This document shows, in pieces, positions 26,371 to 33,994 of a DNA stretch of 64,000 nucleotides (position 1 is the stretch's first letter; each line of letters begins with the position of its first letter). Origin of the DNA: Halanaeroarchaeum sulfurireducens. Its GTDB lineage: Archaea > Halobacteriota > Halobacteria > Halobacteriales > Halobacteriaceae. Location: NCBI RefSeq assembly GCF_001011115.1, contig NZ_CP008874.1, positions 930,001-994,000 of the forward strand. Reading direction: 5' to 3'. The position numbers and the translations under genes were made by a program. The notes beneath the pieces were generated by a model. That model was not told the DNA's origin. It did not search any database and was given only the letters and a program-made list of their open reading frames with translations.

Positions 26371-27780
26371 TCAGTACGGCACCATGATCAGGGCGATTGC
26401 GAGGAAGGGGGTCAAAAACAACATGACCGTCACGGCGTATCCGAACATGTCGCGAGCCCGTAGGCCAGTGATTCCGAGGAGTGGCAGTGCCCAGAACGGC
26501 TGGAAGAGGTTCGTGTGGGCGTCCCCGACGGAGTAGGCGATGACTGCCTGGCCGTACGGCACGCCCATCTCCTGGGCTGCTTCCAGGATGGCCGGCCCGG
26601 TCACGGTCCACTCGCCGCCCCCAGACGGGACGAAGATATTCGCGATCCCGGCAGTGATCCATGCGACGGCCGGGAAGGTGGTCGGTCCGGACAGCGAGAT
26701 CAGCGTCTCGGCGAGCGTCTCCGAGAGCCCGGACTGATTCATCATGCCCATGATCCCGGCGTAGAAGGGGAACTGGAGGATGACACCGCTGGTCGATGTG
26801 ACCGCTTCGGTGAACCGCTCCTGATAGACGTTCGGTCTGGTGAATAGTGCAAGTCCGATGAACAGAAACGCGAAATTCACCACGTTCAGGTTCAGGGCAC
26901 CGAGCCCCTGGCTGAGGAGCGAGTCGACGGTCATAATGATACCAAAGAGACCGAGAATCACCCCGAGAACACGAGAGTTGTTGAGCCGATCGGCGGGTGT
27001 AGCGGTCGCTTGAGCGTTACCCTCCCCGTCTCCGTCTTTTACCACATCGGCATTCGACGTCAGTTCCTCTTCGGGGACGAATTCGGTGATGCCTTCGGAC
27101 TCGGATGCAGGTGGAGACAGCAAGTAGAGAAGAACAGCAGTGTAAACGATGGCTCCGACCAAGAGCACGAGTGTGTAGGGGTGAAAGATCGTCGCGGTGG
27201 TCGGAATGAGCTGGTCGACGATGCCCTCGCTGATGAACACGTTCTCTGGGGTGTTCATCAGGAGTGGCGCCGACCCTGAGAGCCCCCAGTGCCATGTGAG
27301 TCCGAGTCCCATGTAGCCCGCGACACCGAGCAACGGATAGTGAACGGCCATTCCGCGCTCGTGTGCCTGCCGTCCGACCTCGCGAGCTAGAATCGCCCCG
27401 ATAATGAGGCCGAGACCCCACTGAATCCAGGCCAACACCATTGCGGAGACCCCGACGACGACCACTGCCTGGGCACCGTTCGAGGGGAGTCGCGCCAGCC
27501 AACGAATGCCGGACTGGATTCTCGGATGGTACGCGAGAACGTACCCGGTTGCCAGAATCAGGACCATCTGCATGGCGAATGTCAGCAAGTTCCAGAACCC
27601 CCCGTTCCAGTACTCCAGCATTCGCACCGGACCCTGATTTTCGATACCTATGCCCCCGACGTAGACGACCAGCGTCAGGATGATGGCAAACAGGAACGGG
27701 CTGGGCATCCACCGCTCGATGACCCTGGAAATGTGTCGCCCCGTCCGCTGTACCGCCGTTTCGTTTTCCGCAGGTGCCAT
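26371..27780 (-). CDS. AtoE-family short-chain fatty acid transporter
   Basis: A 469-aa membrane protein of the AtoE (short-chain fatty acid transporter) family with about 12 helices. Family features include WMPSPFLFAIILT near the start, a loop around GLTWHWGLSGSAPL, and the IFVPSGGGEWTVTGPA stretch that probably forms part of the substrate path. A charged loop of about 40 residues separates the two halves. It likely imports acetoacetate, butyrate or similar acids. A TATA-like element near 27806-27816 on this strand lies about 30 bp before ATG 27780. No degradation genes are adjacent. Confidence 0.9.
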   Translation of the reverse strand: MAPAENETAVQRTGRHISRVIERWMPSPFLFAIILTLVVYVGGIGIENQGPVRMLEYWNGGFWNLLTFAMQMVLILATGYVLAYHPRIQSGIRWLARLPSNGAQAVVVVGVSAMVLAWIQWGLGLIIGAILAREVGRQAHERGMAVHYPLLGVAGYMGLGLTWHWGLSGSAPLLMNTPENVFISEGIVDQLIPTTATIFHPYTLVLLVGAIVYTAVLLYLLSPPASESEGITEFVPEEELTSNADVVKDGDGEGNAQATATPADRLNNSRVLGVILGLFGIIMTVDSLLSQGLGALNLNVVNFAFLFIGLALFTRPNVYQERFTEAVTSTSGVILQFPFYAGIMGMMNQSGLSETLAETLISLSGPTTFPAVAWITAGIANIFVPSGGGEWTVTGPAILEAAQEMGVPYGQAVIAYSVGDAHTNLFQPFWALPLLGITGLRARDMFGYAVTVMLFLTPFLAIALIMVPY

Positions 27781-28131
27781 ACCAGATGCAAATCGGTACG
27801 GCCGACGTTATACATTTAACGAATGGTGGCTACGACGTTTGTCGATAGCCCGTCCCGGTCGCCACGCTCGCCATCTCGAGAATGCATCCAATTTTGTCAC
27901 GATACCGCATTCGTCTCGTTGCCGGCCAACGACTTCACTCGGCAAACGGATCCCCGATTCGATTCCGTACCGGCGTCGCTCGTGGTTTGATGCACCCGGA
28001 TAGTTCGACGTGGCCCTGCTGTATCCGACCGGGCAGGCAAACCACACTATCCCAGACGCAATCGGGATCGTTTTGCTCTCATCCATTTACGGTCGGTAGG
28101 GCGCTGCTCCCAGGCGGAGAAAAAACCTGTA
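27781..28131. other. Intergenic region with promoter of the AtoE-type gene
   Basis: About 350 bases. On the minus strand the TATA-like AATGTATAAC lies near 27806-27816, upstream of ATG 27780. The rest shows no gene, repeat or stable hairpin that I can support. Confidence 0.45.
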
Positions 28132-28851
28132 TCAGTCAGTTTGGGGGGTTGGCGACTCGACGGTAGTGCGACCGGTCTGGACGCTCTCGACGTACGCCAG
28201 GAAGTTATCGAACAACTGTTTCGTCTCGCTGGCTGCTCGATAGTTCTCATCGGTAATGGTTGCGAGGACAGCGTCGATCCGCTCCTCATCGAGGTCCTTC
28301 TTTTTTGTGATGGTGCGGGCCATCTCGAGATCGTATTCGGGATGGAACTGAACCGCAAAGACGCGATCCGTCCGGAAGCCCTGGATTCCGTAGTCGTTTC
28401 GAGCGAACACGTTCGCACCGGGAGGCGTCTGAGTAACCCTGTCGGAATGTGTCGTGAACGCGGTGAATTCCTCTTCGATGCCGTCGAGCAAACGGTTCTC
28501 GCCGTCGTGGTGAATCGTCCGGTAGCCGAGTTCATATTCGCCCATATCCTCGACTTCCCCGCCCAGAACGCTCGCCAGAAGCTGATGGCCATAACAGACA
28601 CCGAGAAACGGCAGTCCAGCCGCGACAGCCTCGCCGACCCACTGCTTGAGCCGCTCGATCCAGGGCTCATCCCAGTAGACCGAGGCCGCCGATCCCGTGA
28701 CGACACAACCGTCAAACGCAAACGACGACGGAAACTCTCCCTCTGGACAGTTGAACTCGACGAGTTCGGCGTCCAGTTCCCGCTCGAAGTTTCGCCGCGT
28801 CTCGACGGCTGCATGTCCTGCATTCAACAGTGCGATTCGTGGCGTGTCCAT
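28132..28851 (-). CDS. Class I glutamine amidotransferase-like protein
   Basis: A 239-aa protein of the GMP-synthase-like GATase1 group. The nucleophile Cys is in FLGVCYGHQLLA; the His and Glu are in AVQFHPEYD, completing the triad. Stand-alone members act as gamma-glutamyl hydrolases or as amidotransferases with unknown partners. ATG 28851 (MDTPRIALLNAGH) is chosen because the conserved fold begins there; the open frame reaches 28968. It lies head-to-head with gshA, the gamma-glutamylcysteine ligase gene. A role in gamma-glutamyl compound turnover is therefore possible, though this rests on position only. Confidence 0.85.
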   Translation of the reverse strand: MDTPRIALLNAGHAAVETRRNFERELDAELVEFNCPEGEFPSSFAFDGCVVTGSAASVYWDEPWIERLKQWVGEAVAAGLPFLGVCYGHQLLASVLGGEVEDMGEYELGYRTIHHDGENRLLDGIEEEFTAFTTHSDRVTQTPPGANVFARNDYGIQGFRTDRVFAVQFHPEYDLEMARTITKKKDLDEERIDAVLATITDENYRAASETKQLFDNFLAYVESVQTGRTTVESPTPQTD

Positions 28852-29070
28852 GCTGAAGGCGTGTGTCTCGATACTCAAGTACTCTCTCAAAAGGCAACGG
28901 CGGGCACGGTCTATTTTCCCAGAGCTGTGTATGAATACTGCAATTATTGCACGTCCCGACATACTCATTTCCCACCACTCAGAATGTCATGTGTGTTGGT
29001 AACATACCAACCTTTGTCGGATGCTGTCTGGCAGTTTGGGATGTAGGATCAGCAACTGAGGTAGGCAACA

Positions 29071-30177
29071 ATGACCGACGCAAGCCACGTCCGCCGGAGT
29101 GTCGAAGTCGAGTACTGGGTCGTCGATACCGACGGCGCCCTCGTAGAGCCTGGCGAACTCGTCGATGCATCGCCAGGAGCCGAGCGGGAGTTCGTCGAAC
29201 CGATGCTCGAGATCAAGACGACACCGTGTTCCACGACGGCCGAACTCCGTGCGGAACTGGTCGATCGCCTCGGGGCTGTGCTCGATCGGGCCGATGAACT
29301 CGGGAAGCGATTGGTCCCGCTTGCGACCCCGATCCACGAGGACGAAATCGCCGAGATCACGAGCGAACGGACCCGGGTCCAGAACGAGGTCGTGGGCGAG
29401 GACTTTCAGTACGTTCGTCACTGTGCCGGGACACACGTCCACCTCGAACAGCAGCCGGGCCAGACGATCGATCAGTACAACACGCTCGTCGCACTCGATC
29501 CCGCGCTCGCGCTGGTGAACTCCTCGCCGTACTTTCGGGGTCGTCGCCTGGCCGCTGGTGCGCGATCGAAACTGTACCGATGGATGGCATACGACTCTGT
29601 CCCCCATCAGGGGCGGTTGTGGCGCTATATCTCGGACCGGGAGGACTGGACGCGCCGGCTCGAACGCCGGTACGAGGACTTCCTCACGGCCGCCCGAGAG
29701 GCAGGGATCAACCGCGAGGCGGTCCACGCCGACTTCGATCCCGAGAGCACCGTGTGGACGCCAGTCCAGCTTCGGGAACGATTCGGGACCGTCGAATGGC
29801 GGTCGCCCGACACTGCCCTTCCGAGCCAGGTGATCCAGTTGGCCGACGACCTCGCCGATATCGTCGCCAACATCGAAACGGCCGAGGTTCGAATCGAGGG
29901 TAATCGGGGCCGTCGGACCGACACCGAGATCGTCCTCCCCGAGTTCGACGCGGTGATCGAGTATGTAAACGCGGCAATACGTGATGGTCTCCGGGCCGAC
30001 CCAGTCCGGGCATACCTCGATCGCATGGGATTTGATCCCGACGGCTACGACCCGCTCACAACCCAACTCGAACAGCAGCATGTCGTCTCCCCGTCGGCGG
30101 CCCGTAATCTCCGTCTCGAATACGCCGATCGCCTCGAAGCGGACGTCCGCAGTCGGACGTCACTCAAAGCCGATTGA
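29071..30177 (+). CDS. gshA: Glutamate-cysteine ligase (GCS2-type)
   Basis: A 368-aa ATP-dependent ligase of the GCS2/YbdK family. The conserved opening is SVEVEYWVVDTDG, the glutamate/ATP-binding strand. It is followed by EFVEPMLEIKTTPC, GTHVHLEQ, the NSSPYFRG and AAGARSKLYRWM loops, and VEWRSPDTALPSQVI. In haloarchaea the experimentally known gamma-glutamylcysteine-forming enzyme belongs to this family, and gamma-glutamylcysteine is the main thiol. I therefore favour this over a generic carboxylate-amine ligase. The divergent neighbour is a glutamine amidotransferase-like protein. Confidence 0.85.
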   Translation: MTDASHVRRSVEVEYWVVDTDGALVEPGELVDASPGAEREFVEPMLEIKTTPCSTTAELRAELVDRLGAVLDRADELGKRLVPLATPIHEDEIAEITSERTRVQNEVVGEDFQYVRHCAGTHVHLEQQPGQTIDQYNTLVALDPALALVNSSPYFRGRRLAAGARSKLYRWMAYDSVPHQGRLWRYISDREDWTRRLERRYEDFLTAAREAGINREAVHADFDPESTVWTPVQLRERFGTVEWRSPDTALPSQVIQLADDLADIVANIETAEVRIEGNRGRRTDTEIVLPEFDAVIEYVNAAIRDGLRADPVRAYLDRMGFDPDGYDPLTTQLEQQHVVSPSAARNLRLEYADRLEADVRSRTSLKAD

Positions 30178-30289
30178 TCCGGTTCGATCGACGTGTCGGG
30201 CGGGCCGTTCCACTATCAAGTATATCTCCTCGGAGGAGCAGTCACGATTCGTCAGCGGTTTCGAAGCGGAGCCTCCGGCCTCAAGTCGT

Positions 30290-30372
30290 GAGGGATCGCA
30301 GATCCCTCTGACCATCCGAACGGGCCTACGGCCCGTGAGGAGAGAGCGAGGACTTCCGACACCGGTCGGAAG
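30290..30372. repeat. Hairpin array upstream of tnpB
   Basis: Perfect hairpins lie at 30290-30308 (GAGGGATC, loop GCA), 30320-30336 (ACGGGCC, loop TAC) and 30353-30372 (CTTCCGAC, loop ACCG). The first two, with the linker GACCATCCGAACGG, recur as a module at 31642-31684 after tnpB. There the stem is GAGGGACC with GGTCCCTC, a compensatory change that keeps pairing. The module is therefore conserved as a structure. Confidence 0.8.
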
Positions 30373-30480
30373 GACGACGCGAGTAGGCCGGAGAGGAAGC
30401 CGACCACTCCGAGACAGACCACGGGATGAAGCCGTCTTTTCTCCCCAATATAAATAAATCACCGGCCACCCATCTGACGT

Positions 30481-31686
30481 ATGGAGGTGCGGCGCACTGT
30501 CCCGGTCAAACTCGACGTGGACAGCGACGACGCCGCACTTCTCCGCGAGACAGTTGATGAGTTTCTGTGGGCCGCCAACTACGTCGTTGACCACGCTTGG
30601 CAGGGCGAATACAAGACGACCAGCAAGGCACAGTTACAGGAAGAAACCTACAACGACGTGCGTGAACAGACGCGATTGCACGCCAATCTCGTCCAGAACG
30701 CTCGCAACAAGGCCGCCGACGCCGTACAGGGCGTGGTCGCCCGCTGGAAGGAAGGTGAGTACGCTGGCAAACCACACTTCTCGAACCCAACCGTGGTCTA
30801 CGACAAACGGTGTGCGACGTTCCACGACGAATACGTGTCACTGGCAACCGTAAACGGTCGCATCGAAGTAGAGTACGTCCTACCCGACGTGGACCGCGAT
30901 ACACCCCACAGCCGGTATCTCGACAACGACGACTACGAGGTGACGGGCGCGGAACTCCACAACAAAGACGGTGAGTGGTTCCTTCATCTCCGCACAAAGG
31001 CGGAGATGGAGTCTGACACGGTGGAACAGGCAACGACCGGGCACAGCACAGTCCTCGGCGTTGACCTCAACGTGAACCAACTCGCCGTCACTCCGACAGG
31101 CACCTTCTGGAGCGGCCACGAGTTCGACCACTGGCGGCGGGAGTACGAGAAGCGGCGGGCGTCACTCCAGCAATGCGGAAGCCGTCACGCTCACGAGAAC
31201 ATACAGGCAGTCGGGCGCAAAGAGACGGGCCGGTTCAAGATGATGCTTCACCGGATTGCGAACGGCATCATCGAAGAAGCCGCTGAGAATGGTTGTACGG
31301 TCATCGCCTTCGAGGAGTTGACCGGCATCCGCGACCGACTCTCCGGTGCCTCGTGGGGGCATAAGTGGGCGTTCGAGCGGTTGTACGAGTACATCGAATA
31401 CAAGGCCGAACTCCACGGCATCGACGTAGAGCAGGTGGACCCGAGGAACACGTCACGGCGTTGCTCGCACTGTGGGTTCACCCACCCAGATAACCGCGAC
31501 GGGGAAGATTTCGAGTGTCTGAAATGCGGCTACGAGAACCACGCTGACTACAACGCGGCAAAGAACATCGGACTGCGGTATCTCCGTCGTAACCAAACTG
31601 GGGACGGCGGAGGCGCACCCGTAGGCGTGCGCTTGAATAGCGAGGGACCGCAGGTCCCTCGGACCATGCGAACGGCGAAGCCGTGA
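30481..31686 (+). CDS. tnpB: TnpB with hairpin-truncated C-terminus
   Basis: A 401-aa TnpB with the RuvC residues in place: D in [13 protein letters not shown] in [13 protein letters not shown] and D in [13 protein letters not shown] zinc finger CSHCG...CLKCG precedes motif III. The original tail appears to have been cut by hairpin DNA. After VGVRLNS the frame enters the hairpins at 31641-31684 and stops at TGA 31684-31686. In the same frame beyond the stop, the usual haloarchaeal TnpB tail resumes (MVNANGEYEPPAG..., SGQSGSPRES) until TAG at 31798-31800. The insert is about 48 bp, a multiple of three. The tail lies outside the catalytic core, so the protein may still work. Confidence 0.92.
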   Translation: MEVRRTVPVKLDVDSDDAALLRETVDEFLWAANYVVDHAWQGEYKTTSKAQLQEETYNDVREQTRLHANLVQNARNKAADAVQGVVARWKEGEYAGKPHFSNPTVVYDKRCATFHDEYVSLATVNGRIEVEYVLPDVDRDTPHSRYLDNDDYEVTGAELHNKDGEWFLHLRTKAEMESDTVEQATTGHSTVLGVDLNVNQLAVTPTGTFWSGHEFDHWRREYEKRRASLQQCGSRHAHENIQAVGRKETGRFKMMLHRIANGIIEEAAENGCTVIAFEELTGIRDRLSGASWGHKWAFERLYEYIEYKAELHGIDVEQVDPRNTSRRCSHCGFTHPDNRDGEDFECLKCGYENHADYNAAKNIGLRYLRRNQTGDGGGAPVGVRLNSEGPQVPRTMRTAKP

Positions 31687-31888
31687 GCAGACAGCGGGAT
31701 GGTGAACGCGAACGGAGAGTATGAACCTCCTGCCGGGGATTCCGGCCAGAGCGGGAGTCCACGCGAAAGCTCCATCACCAGAACCGAAGGTTCTGGTTAG
31801 CAGTCAGAAGCTCCGCTTCTGACGACACCCTCAACGAAGTCGTTCGAGAGACGTAGTCTCTCGTGATGACGAGAATCTTCGATTCTCG
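31641..31888. repeat. Hairpin array downstream of and inside tnpB
   Basis: Perfect hairpins lie at 31641-31661 (CGAGGGACC, loop GCA), 31672-31684 (ACGGC, loop GAA), 31777-31797 (ACCAGAACC, loop GAA) and 31803-31823 (GTCAGAAGC, loop TCC). Two more are at 31845-31863 (CGAGAGAC, loop GTA) and 31870-31888 (CGAGAATC, loop TTC). Spacing within groups is about 25-31 bp. Stems share an outer CGAGA or CCAGA/TCAGA part and differ in the inner base pairs, always with matching changes on both arms. The first pair introduces the tnpB stop codon. The 400 bases after tnpB hold no other gene. Confidence 0.85.
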
Positions 31889-32088
31889 AACCACGAGGTC
31901 GTCAGACCGAGCGAAGTAGGGTGGGGTAGTTTACGTGAGATTTGATACGCCCGAAGATCGTCACCTCTTTGATTTCCTCCCCGCGCTGAAGCGCGAGGCT
32001 TTCTCCTCGTACTTCCGTAACCCGGGAATTGAGAGGTTGATGTGGCGGTCTGTGCATGTTTGAGCGGCAGGGTTTCCGAGATGAGCCG

Positions 32089-32406
32089 TCAGGACTCGCG
32101 CCACTTGTGGCCGCACTCGACGCAGGTGAACAGCCGAACCTCATAAGAGCCGCCCGGCTTCGGCATCATTTCGTAGTATGCCCGGTCGCTGTCGCAGTCG
32201 TCCGCCGGACAGGGCTCCTGCATCGTCTCGGTGGAGCCCTGGGTCGCGTCGGCCACGGCGGGTGCCCCGTCGTCCCGCTGTCCATCCTGGGTCGCCATCG
32301 CCGCTTCTGCTTGCGAGTCCCGCGGCTCCTCGTTCTCACAGGAGCGACACACCCACGTGTCGCCCTCCGTGTGCATCAACGAACCACACTCGTCACAGAA
32401 TTGCAT
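32089..32406 (-). CDS. tfs: Transcription factor S (TFIIS/RPB9-like)
   Basis: A 105-aa archaeal TFS. The N-terminal zinc ribbon is CDECGSL...CRSCE (residues about 4-27). The C-terminal TFIIS-type ribbon is CPADDC...CVECG, with RLFTCVECGHKW at the end. TFS rescues stalled RNA polymerase by stimulating RNA cleavage. The usual catalytic DE pair in the tip of the second ribbon reads as YEMM here, so the acidic dipeptide is not obvious; this may be a paralogue with altered cleavage activity. The start is ATG 32406; on this strand ACATATATCC (32431-32440) is a TATA box 29 bp upstream, giving a leaderless mRNA. Confidence 0.85.
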   Translation of the reverse strand: MQFCDECGSLMHTEGDTWVCRSCENEEPRDSQAEAAMATQDGQRDDGAPAVADATQGSTETMQEPCPADDCDSDRAYYEMMPKPGGSYEVRLFTCVECGHKWRES

Positions 32407-32430
32407 ATAAAACTGAAATACACGGTTGTC

Positions 32431-32440
32431 GGATATATGT
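32431..32440 (-). promoter_or_regulatory. TATA box of the TFS gene
   Basis: ACATATATCC on the minus strand is centred 29 bp before ATG 32406, the spacing expected for a leaderless archaeal transcript. Confidence 0.5.
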
Positions 32441-32651
32441 GTTAACTCTCGATCCCTCGTGGATTTCAGGCAACTGCTCCTACTGATCGTGCTGAGGTAT
32501 CGAAGAGCCAACAGGCAACGTTTGATCTTGGCCCACGTCAATCAACTGGCCCGGGATGTAGTCAATATGGCTCAGAATCTCGGGGCGAAAGCGGACGTCG
32601 GTGTCGGAGTCATTCCTCGTTGCGAAACCTGGCTCTGAACAAAATATTAGG

Positions 32652-32726
32652 AGCCGGAGGGGGGATTCGAACCCCCGACATATTCCTTACGAAGGAATCG
32701 CTCTGGCCAGTCTGAGCTACTCCGGC
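32652..32726 (-). tRNA. tRNA-Thr (anticodon CGU)
   Basis: On the minus strand the acceptor arm GCCGGAG pairs with CTCCGGC (32653-32659 with 32720-32726). The D arm has GTAGCTCAG. The anticodon stem ATTCC/GGAAT encloses the loop TTCGTAA, giving anticodon CGT. The T arm is GGGGG TTCGAAT CCCCC. The discriminator at 32652 is U, as in archaeal Thr tRNAs. CCA is not encoded and no intron is present. It reads ACG codons. Confidence 0.97.
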
Positions 32727-32890
32727 AGGCGTCTGCCTGCATTGTTCGATATCCGGATGACGAAAATAAGGCTTCCGATCGATCACCCCTCGCCCGCCCT
32801 GGACGGATTCGTTTCCCAGGACATTCTGACCGTCGGTACGACCGCGCTGCAGCGAAACGCATTCGTAGGCTCCCTGGGTAGCGAAATCGT

Positions 32891-33247
32891 ATGACCGAAG
32901 ACCCCACCATCGACGGAACGCTCCAGCTCACTGAGGAGGGGACCATTCCGGCGCCTGACTGGTATGAGTCGTACGAAGGGGCCGTCGAGATCGTCACACC
33001 CGCATTGACTGTCACGATCGAGAGCCGGGCCACGTTGGACGGGGATCCTCGGAAACTGACTGGCGAGACCGCGCCGTTCCCACTGGAGACGGATCCCTGG
33101 CAGGATTACGGGACCGTCGACGGGATGGGCCTCGACCCCGAGACGGCGACGAAGACGAAGCTAACCCAGCCCGACAAAATCCTTTTCGACCTCGACGGCG
33201 ACCAGCGACTCTATCAAATCGAAGGGCTCTCCACAGGAAACGAGTGA
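32891..33247 (+). CDS. Conserved haloarchaeal protein of unknown function
   Basis: A 118-aa acidic soluble protein without signal peptide or membrane segment. The sequence alternates short beta strands and polar loops, for example AVEIVTPALTVTIESRA and the final ILFDLDGDQRLYQIEG. I do not recognise a domain. It follows the tRNA-Thr gene on the opposite strand and precedes the TRAM protein by about 100 bp. Confidence 0.6.
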   Translation: MTEDPTIDGTLQLTEEGTIPAPDWYESYEGAVEIVTPALTVTIESRATLDGDPRKLTGETAPFPLETDPWQDYGTVDGMGLDPETATKTKLTQPDKILFDLDGDQRLYQIEGLSTGNE

Positions 33248-33343
33248 TCCGGTCGGTCAGCCCGGCGACGGACTGTCAGACCAACCGGATGACGGGCCGG
33301 TAATACCGGAGGGCTAAAGGTGATTGAATCGCCGTATACAGGT

Positions 33344-33769
33344 ATGTCAGACGATTTTGTCGATTCGATTGCGTGTTTGTACTCCGCCACGATTACCGAA
33401 TCCGACGGCTCCTACAGTATTGATGTTCCTGAACGTGAGATCGAACTGGGAGAAATCGATCCCGATAGCACGATCCGCGTTGCGATTATGCGGGAGGATA
33501 CCGCCGAGACCGAGACCCCCGAGACCGTCACGACACCGCGGGCACCGGCCGAACATCCCGAACCGCCCGTGGAGGAGGGCGACATTCGTGAGGTCACCAT
33601 CGAGAGCACGGGCGACCAGGGTGACGGCATCGCCAAAGTCGACCGTGGGTTCGTCGTTATCGTCCCGGGCGCGCGGCCGGGTGACGACGTGACGGTCAAG
33701 ATCGACTCCGTGCAGCCGAACTACGCCGTCGCGGAGGTCGTCGAGGAAGAAACGACCTCTGCCTGGTAA
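33344..33769 (+). CDS. TRAM-domain protein
   Basis: A 141-aa protein. The C-terminal TRAM domain (about residues 80-138) has the pattern EVTIESTGDQGDGIAKVDRGFVVIVPGARPGDDVTVKI, an RNA-binding OB-like fold. The N-terminal part (IACLYSATITESDGSYSIDVPE) is a short beta unit seen in haloarchaeal TRAM proteins. An acidic, Pro-rich linker joins them. TRAM proteins are abundant in archaea and may act as RNA chaperones, including at low temperature. The ATG at 33344 is chosen over the frame start 33320 because the known family begins MSDDF-like. Confidence 0.88.
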   Translation: MSDDFVDSIACLYSATITESDGSYSIDVPEREIELGEIDPDSTIRVAIMREDTAETETPETVTTPRAPAEHPEPPVEEGDIREVTIESTGDQGDGIAKVDRGFVVIVPGARPGDDVTVKIDSVQPNYAVAEVVEEETTSAW

Positions 33770-33794
33770 CCCAGCCACGTCGATCGCCATCTCC

Positions 33795-33909
33795 ACTCCG
33801 TCGAGGGTGTCCCAACTTCGTCGAGAACCTCCAACTTCGTCGAGAGTATTTCACCACATCGAGAGTCGTCCACTTCGTCGAGAGTATTTCACCACATCGA
33901 GGTAGTGAT
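33795..33909. repeat. Imperfect 19-bp tandem repeats between convergent genes
   Basis: Six units of 19-20 bp start near 33795, 33815, 33834, 33853, 33872 and 33891. The commonest unit is ACTTCGTCGAGAGTATTTC; every second later unit is an ACCACATCGAG variant, so a 38-bp higher period also exists. A 30-bp segment is identical at 33834-33863 and 33872-33901. The array occupies the gap between the stops of the TRAM gene and hemG. Role unknown; iteron, recombination product or 3' UTR element are options. Confidence 0.85.
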
Positions 33910-33994
33910 TCGCCGAGAGAACACCCAGGATATTGCCCGTCGACGGCTTCACTGGAGCCCACTGCTCGCGTCGATGTGGTGCGGTTTTCTTCAA

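Larger units (their letters stand above)
30180..32005 (+). mobile_element. tnpB-only IS605-type element with dense hairpins
   Basis: A stand-alone tnpB (30481-31686) is flanked on both sides by hairpin arrays (30290-30372 and 31641-31888). The outer limits are estimates. The right side contains GTAGGGTGGGGTAGTTTACG (31916-31935), repeated with one change at 36366-36385. At 31975-31998 there is a hairpin with loop TGAA that is the inverted version of the motif at 71-94. That last hairpin has opposite orientation and may belong to another decayed copy. No tnpA is present, so movement would need a transposase in trans. Confidence 0.7.

Noticed and set aside
33795-33909. CRISPR array
   Set aside because: Units are 19-20 bp, contiguous and imperfect, with no spacers; no cas genes are in the window.
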